From Posidonia oceanica (taxonomy: Eukaryota > Streptophyta > Magnoliopsida > Alismatales > Posidoniaceae), in the NCBI GenBank assembly GCA_037176725.1, contig JAZBRS010000020.1, positions 81,972,001 to 82,036,000 of the forward strand: 64,000 bases of DNA, given 5' to 3'. The notes under the pieces are model-generated. The model had not been told where the DNA came from. It worked only from the letters and a program-made list of their open reading frames with translations, and made no database searches. Position numbers and translations under genes: made by a program. Shown one piece after another: positions 56,929 to 64,000 of this stretch. The stretch's first letter is position 1. Each line of letters starts with the position of its first letter.

Positions 56929-59900
56929 TGTAGTAATCCCAATCGGAATCAGGCTTACTATTAGCGGCGATTGGATCCGAGGAAGAGGCTCAACTCGAAA
57001 ACACTTAAAATCGAGGAGAAAAGAGAAAGATAAGACAAATCAGAGTCGCCACCATGTCCATTAACGGGAGACAAGGAAAACCGGGGGAAATGCGTGAATT
57101 AACACGCAAAACCAAGCAAGAAATGCAAAGCAAAGCAATACAAGGGAAAACAAATGCAAATACATGCAAAAGAGATGACTCTAGCCTAGGATAAGGGTAG
57201 TATGGTCATTGCGGGCCAAAAGACAGGGCAAGGACTCCTGTTACGTGCGGGGAAGGTGTTAGGCACCCCCGACACGCCCGAGAATCGGTCTTTCTAGGCT
57301 TACGCTCGCATACGCGGGAAAATGCAGATTTGAATGCCTATGTGCCTATGAATGCCTAAATGAATGCTCAAGGTGTGCTCTAAGTGGGAGGATGCAGAGC
57401 AAGGAAGTAAACATGCTCTCTAAGTGCTCAGTTACGCTGTCTGTGTTCCGAACCGGGCGAAACCTGGCTCGTGAGAACTCCAGGCAGTAAGCATCACAGC
57501 CCTATATGCAAATGCAAGCGAAAAAGCAAAACAACGGCAAAACCATGCAATGCGATCGACATGCAAGAGAAAACGGCGTAAAACACGCAAAACGAGGCGA
57601 AAAACAAGAAAGCGCGCAAAACGGTGCAAAAAGACAAGATCGGCATGTAAAACGAGCGAGAAAGCAAGGCGGCACGCAAATCGGTGCAAAAAACGATGTC
57701 GGGCACGCAAAACTGTGCCAAAAACAGGGCGAGCGCGCAAAACGGCGTGAAAGACAAAGCAGGCACGCAAAACGGTGCCAAAACGAGAGCGGGCACGCAA
57801 AACGGTGCCAAAAGGAGCGAGATAAAACCTCGGAAAACCCGTGCGAATGCAAATGCAAGGAAAAGATTAGAAGTAGTAAAAGGAGAAGTAGAACAACGCA
57901 TGTGTGAGAACAGGCGCTGTCCAGGGCCACGCAGAGTAGGTGTGAAGACCTTCAAAGGGGAGAGTGAGCAAACAGAGGGATTACCACTCCTTTGTGACTG
58001 TTTCCCACTAAACCGTTCCACGATATGTCTCGCACGCTGCCCAAAGCTCGCGATGCGATCGGATCGTGGAAAAGGGGGAAGAAAGTCACATTAAGTGGTA
58101 AATCCAGGGAAAACTCAACACAAAACACATGGGGAAACGCGAAACGGGGATCTGAGTTGCCAAGCAGAAAGGGGAGATCCTATTCTACATGCTCAAAGAG
58201 ACAGAAATCGAAAACGAGGAAAACTATGCAACTGGCATGCAAATGAATGCAATGCAGGGGTTCAGGAGGACATACCTAGAAATCCGGGAGCCTGATCTGA
58301 GATCTGTCTAGTCCATGCTGAAGAGCGCTTCGCTGCGGTCGCTTGGACAGCTTGCTTGAGGAGATCCAACGGCCGGATTCGAAGATATCGCAGCTTCGAG
58401 GCAGAAAGGCCAGAACAGGGGAGAAGAATAGATCTAGGTGTTCAGGAGGTCCTAGGGGTGTGCAAAAGGTCCTCCCAAGTGAAGGGGAGCTAAAGGTGCT
58501 TAGTGTGTGCAAAAGGATGCTAAAATGCAAGACTAAATGGATGCAGAATGCATGCACAAGCAAGAAGAGATAAGGGGAAAAACTTGGAAAAGACAGGAGT
58601 TCAAAAGCATTTTTGAAAAAGAAAAGGGGCTAAATGCTAGTTTTCACAAAGGATGGGGTCCACAGAGGAGGGTTTTGAAAACAGGAGAGGGCAGGGCTTT
58701 ATTTTGCAAAAGACTGGACTCGAAAAGCTATTTTGAAAAGAGGGCATGCATTGGAAGAGGTTTTGAAAACAAAAGAAGTCAGAGTGCAATTTTGGAAAAA
58801 ACTGGGGTCTAAAGTGTAAATTTTCCAGAAAACAGGGTTCTGGGGAGTCCGGGGATGCTAATGGAGGGTCTACGTGCAATTTGGCAAGCATAGGAGCTAA
58901 GATGCAACTTTAGGGGCAAAACAGTCTTTTTACATGATTTTTAAAGGACGCCAGGACCTATGTGTGATTTTTGAATCATGTAGGGGTCAAATATGCAATT
59001 TTATATGTAAAACATGCTCTGAAATCAAAAGACAGGATTGATGTGCAATTTTTGAAAAAAACAGGGGCCAAAATGCAATGCAATAAGCAAAAATGCATGC
59101 AGGATGATTACTGTGCATTTAACAGGACCTACATGCAAAAATGAAAAATCGAGGGACAAATATGCAATGCAGCATGCAAAAATTAAAAATGAAACCTAAG
59201 TTACTACAGTGCAGAGGATGAAAATGCAAAAAAGAGAAAAAACAGGGGTTCAGAATGCAATGTGATATGGTAAAATTCATGCATTTAAAATGAATGATTT
59301 AAAGCAGGACCTATATGCAAAAAAAGAAAGCAGAGGGGCTAATGCATAAAATTTTATAACTAAACAGCACAGTAAAAGGACTGAAATGAAAATACTGAAA
59401 AACACAGAAATTCAGAGCAATTTAGCATGGTTTTAAATTAAAAACAAAGCAAATTAAATGGCATAAGGACTGAAACGCAAAAATGAAAGAACTTAGGCTA
59501 AGCATGCAATATTCACACAAAAACCATATAACTGAAAAAATAAATCTACAGTGAATGCCGGCAGCGACAAACACTGTAGCAGTGAGCTATCAGGGCTTGT
59601 GGCCGCCGGCACAGGGGGCTGAGGAGGCGCTGAACGACGGGGGAGATGCTCTCGGTGCTGACGGAGATCGGATGACGATCGGCGGAGGACGACGCGGCCT
59701 GGAGCGCGCTGGAACGGCCGCCGGAGTTCTGCAGAATCTCAAAAGATTTGTCCGGCCGATCGACGCAGCGACGCTGCGTTCTGAGGGCCGGAGAACGCTC
59801 CTGGGACTCGTGCGGAGCTGAGACGATCGCGGGAGCTGCGTTCCGCTGCCTAGAGCGACGAGGCGACCGAAGAACTGCGCCGGAGAAGACGACCGGAGCG

Positions 59901-62847
59901 GCGAGCAGAAACGGGGCAAGAGGGCCGGAAACCTACTTCTAAGGGGTGGATAAGCAGCACGGGAAGAAAAGGGAGCTAAAGGCATAGAGAGTTACCTGAC
60001 TCCGCGTCTGAAACGTGCTCCCGACCTCGGCAGTTCCAGCAGTCGTCGGCGGAGGTCGTCCGGTCGCTGCGGTGATCGTCAGCCACTCGCGAAGGTTGGA
60101 GCTGCTTCAGGACGATCTTCTGGTGCTTCCCAGACATCCAGACGCGAGCTTCGAAGCTCAGGCTAAGATTTGGCAATTTTTGGGTTCAGCAGAGTGACTG
60201 GAGGTGGGGGGGGACTGTTGCTGCTCGTCGGACTTGGTGGAGCCTTCCGGGTGGTAGCTGGAGGTCCGGAGAGTGATGCTGGATGATCAGGTTAGGTTTC
60301 TGGAGAGTGTGGAGGGAGTTTGCAGGTTGGGTCGGCTTCTGGTCAGTGAGGAGGATAGGTGTTTGTTGTGGAGTTTGCAGGCTGTGGTGGATGGTTGGGT
60401 TCGAGGTCGGAGGCTCTGGAAAGGTGGTGGTTCAGGGATTGTTTGGGTGGATTTCGGGAGGAAGTTGCGGGCTGGAGTGGAGGGAATTGTTGAATGGGTT
60501 ATGTTGGTTTCTGTTGGTGATCAGGAGGTGCTTCAGGGTGGTTTCGGGCGGTGGAAAGGCAATGGGATGGCGGGAGATGAAGGTTGGTAGTTGGGTGAGA
60601 TTGGGGAAGCAACTGGGAGGAGTTTGAAGGCTCGAAGTGGTGTCGGATTGCTGGGAAAGAAAGAGAAGGGACTGCTGCGGATTTCAGAAGGGAAATGAGA
60701 GAGGTTTGGGTGGAGGATGCTGGGGAATTGAAGGGCTCTCTCCGGGATGCCAAGGAGGCTCTCAGACACTCTCTCTTGCCACTCTCTTTTCTGGAAATTG
60801 GAGGAGGCAGAGAAGAAGAGGGAGGTCGCTCAGGTGGAGGGATTGCAACGGAAATGGCTCTCTGGTTTGCTAACGCCGGTTCTCTCTGATTGCTCACACT
60901 GATTGCCAACTGAAGAAGGATGCTCTGAAGGAATGAATGGAAGCTTATATGGGGGGAGACCGGCTGTTGGCGCGCTGGAAGTTTTTGAACTCCACCGGCG
61001 GCACTGCAGCGGAAGGGATGGCGAGGCGACCGGCATTCAATGCCTCTTGGGAACGGTGCTGAGATAGAGGAGAAGCGGCGAGCTGCTGTAGACCGAAGTG
61101 ATGGAAGGCTTCAAATTTTGAATGGCGGAGGGAAGACTGCAGTAGCTCGTGGGAGAGAAAACTGGTGGGAGCGCGAGGAAGAAGAAGGAAGAAGAAGAAG
61201 GGCGGGCCGGACTGCTGTGGGCCGAGAAAAAGAAAAAGAAATAAAGGAGGAAGGGAGAAACGGGCCAACGAGCCCAGTAAGGAAGAAAAGGAAAGAAAAA
61301 TGGGAAAGAAGGAAGAAAGAGAGGGAAAAGTGAGGAAATAAAATTAGGAAAAATAAACTAAAAATAAATAAAAAAACTAGAAAGGTTGTGTTGTGAATTA
61401 GGATTTTAATTAGATTTTTTAATGACCATTTTGGGTTGATTAATGTGTTTTGGGCTTGATTAGGGTTTTAAGGTTTTGGTTTTGTTTTTAATTAGTTTTC
61501 ACTTGATTAAATGTTTGTTAAACCTTTTTTAAATTGTTTTAAAAATTGTGTTTCCCTTGTTGGACACTTAGTATATTGATTAGGATTTTTTAGGATTTAT
61601 TTTCGTATTAACCAGGGTTGTTTTCAGGTTTTTAAGTTTTAGTCTTCTTAGGGTTTTTTCTTTCTTAAGTCTTTTAAATTATGCTTTGATTTTTATTTGT
61701 TGATTTTTCTTGAAGTTTTTAGTTAGATTTCTTTGGTTTGATGGGGTGTTTTTAAGTCTTTTAAATGTGTTTTTCTTTTCCTTTTAACTAAGTTTTTTAA
61801 TTTGTTTTTTTTTTCTTAGGTTTGTTAGGTTAAGTCTTTTGCTTCTTTAATTACTTGTTTTAATGTTTGTTTTTTGATTCTTCTTTTTAATGTTTGTTTT
61901 TTTAATTCTTCTGATGAGGTTTTTACTTTTGGGTGGGTTTTGATTTCATTTTAGTTTTTTCCTTGATTTTTCAGTGTTTTCTTTTGATTTGTTTTGCATT
62001 TTTTAGCTCACATGCTTGGTTTTCCTTTTAGCTTGATTTAGTTAAGTTTAGGTTTTTAATTGCTTGTTTAATGTTTTTTAATTGTTTTTCTTAGGGTTCT
62101 GATTTGTTTCTTTTATGTTTTGGGGTTTTACAGATTTTTAGGGGTTTTTATGGATTTTTGCAAAAGAGAGAAAAGGAAAAAGGAAGGAGGAAAGAAATGG
62201 AAAAAAGAGGGAGATAAAAGGAAAAGAGATAGGTTGGGGGAAAATGATTTCTAAAATTCAGAAAAAATGCTAAAAATAAAGTAAAAAAAGGGATAAGATA
62301 GAGGAAGGACAGAAGCACAGAGGGGGCCCACAGCCAAACCAGAGAAAGGGTAAGAAGGGGATGAAAAGAGAGATGATAATCAGGAGAGAGAGAGGAGAGA
62401 GAAAATGATAATCCCGGAGAGAGAAAAGGATAATTTGAGTGAATGGAGGTCTTAAAGGTCTTGGAATGGGATGAAAATTGGTGAGTGGGTAGTCTAGGGT
62501 TTGAGGTGTTGCTTCTGAAGTTTTGGTTTGATTCTAAGAAGGTTTTAGAGGGGTTTCAAGGTGTAGAAAAAGGGTAGTTTCACCTAGGTTTTCTAGGGTT
62601 TTTGGGAACGGTCTAGGTTTGAGATTTTCTAAGTTCTTGGGTAGGTTTGCTAAGCGGGTATTGGTGGGTTTTCCTATGGATTTCGGTCAGGTTTTGAGCT
62701 TGGGAAGAGGGGTAAAGGCTTAGGTCAAGTTTGGCTGGTTTTGAAGGGTAAAGAAGAGGATTAGGGTTTGGTTTGGTTTGGGTTTGAGTCCAGCAATCAC
62801 TAGGAGGGCTCCAAGTGGTCCAAGCCTGCCAAGATGGGGTGTCAACA
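56929..62847 (-). mobile_element. S2: giant solo LTR, 5919 bp, target duplication GATGG
   Basis: The minus strand starts TGTTGACACCCCATCTTGGC and ends GGATTACTACA. GATGG flanks it at 56924-56928 and 62848-62852. It has the same internal order as S1: GTTAGGCACCCCC phrase, about 30-bp repeats (57570-57830), 'atgcaatttt' array (58570-59500), GC-rich block (59550-61060), GA-rich block (61070-61370) and T-rich block (61370-62150). No coding domain was found; the overlapping GC-rich ORFs exist in all frames. Confidence 0.93.
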
Positions 62848-62939
62848 GATGGTATGCGATAGCGAGTTCGAATGCATGATGGGCAATGGATGCATGAGAT
62901 GCAGGTGAGGGCTCTGCAAGACAAGAACATGGCTCCCGG
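62848..62939 (-). other. Sequence between S2 and the end of Tat2 integrase
   Basis: 92 bases of 3' non-coding DNA of Tat2 with GATGCATGAGATGCAGG-type phrases. Its first five bases are the S2 target duplication. Confidence 0.5.
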
Positions 62940-64000
62940 CTACTGGTAGTATTTCTTTAGGTAGCAGGAGTTGACCGGCTTCGACTGCTCGATCTAGTCC
63001 ATGTCCTCAAGGACTACTGCGCCACCGGAGAAGACCCGTTTGATCACAAAGGGGCCACACCAGTTTGGCCTGAACTTGCCGTGGCTGTCTGGGAGATGGA
63101 TGGCTTGCAGGACCAAGTCTCCTGGCTGAAAGCTCCTGGGCCTGACCTTCTTCTAGTATGCTCTGGCTACTCGCTTCTGATAGCATTGGGCATGATGCAT
63201 GGCCTACAGCCTGTGCTCATCAATCAGGTTCAGCTGCATGCAGCGGTCTTCGACCCATTCTGCCACTTCTAACTTTGTTTCTCTCAGGATCCAGAGTGAG
63301 GGAATTTCTACCTCGATTGGTAGAATTGCTTCCATGCCATATGCCAGCGAGTACGGAGTTGCCCTTGTGGAAGTTCGGGCTGATGTTCTGTATGCCCAGA
63401 GTGCATACGGGAGCTTATCGTGCCAATCTTTGTGAGACTCTGCCATCTTCTTTAGGATCTTCACCAGGTTTTTGTTGGTTGACTCGACTGCACCATTCAT
63501 CTGCGGTCGGTAAGGCGAGGATCTGTGATGCTTGATCTTGAAGCTCTGGAGATAGTCCTCAATCCTCTAGGCTATGAAGTTTCTGCCATTGTTAGAGATG
63601 ATGGCATGGGGGACCCTGTACCGGGCGATGATGTTGTTCTTGATGAACTTCTCTGTAGCCACGGTGGTGACCATCTTGTATGATGTTGCTTCCACCCATT
63701 TGGTGAAGTAGTCGATGGCCACCATGATAAATTGATGACCATTCGAGGCGGCAGGATGTATGGCACCAATGACATCAATCCCCCAAGTTGAGAAGGGCCA
63801 GGGCGACGACATGCTATGCAGCTGCTGTGGGGGAGCATGGATGAAGTTCCCATGGATTTGACTGTTGTGGCATCTACGGAAAAAGTGGCAACAGTCTGCC
63901 TCCATGGTTGACTAGAAGTAGCCTTGCAACATTATCTTTCTGGCCAGTAGCACACCGTTCATATGCGGGCCGCATGTCCCTGCATGGACTTGAAGCATCT
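62940..64000 (-). pseudogene. Tat2 integrase, N-terminus off window
   Basis: One frame runs from the right edge to the stop at 62940. It has the zinc region (VHAGTCGPHMNG, then RRCHNSQIHG, in which the final Cys of the usual CxxC is Ser). The core has WGIDVIG, IISNNGRNF and MNGAVESTNK; the middle catalytic Asp (SDNG) is Asn here. The C-terminal FRPNWCGPFVI motif and LKKYY end are present. TAG stops lie at 63912, 63567, 63204 and 62994, with no frameshift in 1.06 kb. It is gypsy, Tat-like, and opposite in strand to Tat1. Confidence 0.9.

Overview
The window is nuclear DNA of a flowering plant, from a repeat-dense (heterochromatin-like) region. It is almost wholly nested LTR retrotransposons, the captured genes they carry, and repeat arrays. 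I found no ordinary host gene, tRNA, rRNA or CRISPR. Plant origin is inferred from the SIRE/Maximus-type copia element, the Ty3/gypsy Tat/Ogre-type elements with a second RNase H, plant mobile domain (PMD) genes, and GT-AG introns. I cannot name the species.

Layout. (A) 1-7792, minus strand: a decayed Ty1/copia SIRE/Maximus-like element. Its 5' LTR (6485-7792), PBS, gag, protease, integrase, RT and RNase H are present, plus an accessory ORF behind an internal U3-like promoter; the 3' LTR lies off the left edge. (B) 7793-10073: older Tat-type DNA with a 78-bp minisatellite and a truncated promoter/first exon. (C) 10074-24258, minus strand: a non-autonomous gypsy element (called Y here) with LTRs at 10074-13004 and 21850-24258. 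It has gag but no pol, several minisatellites, a nested 486-bp solo LTR, and an LTR-like block with palindromic 28-bp units. (D) 24259-25008: remnants. (E) 25009-50865, plus strand: a Tat/Ogre-type element (Tat1) bounded by two 1283-bp LTRs. It carries gag, two tandem protease-like domains, an intron-like gap, RT-RNaseH-second RNaseH and integrase, then two spliced antisense genes (PMD and DUF7745-like). A 5.6-kb solo LTR (S1) with a CCCTC target duplication splits its pol. (F) 50866-64000: a second antisense-type pair (PMD and DUF7745-like, plus strand), a 3'-region block shared with Y, a second giant solo LTR (S2, GATGG duplication), and the integrase of a minus-strand Tat element (Tat2).

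How the pieces relate. Tat1 and Tat2 are, or were, autonomous. Y shares a 3'-region block with the Tat2 side and looks like a gag-only dependent. S1, S2 and the two Y LTRs belong to related long-LTR families. Coding regions in the Tat elements are broken mostly by TAG codons at expected Gln or Trp positions, with few frameshifts, which suggests cytosine deamination under methylation. The most notable features are the antisense PMD plus DUF7745-like genes inside LTR borders, the tandem protease with complementary motif loss, and the reuse of a U3-like promoter layout inside the copia element.
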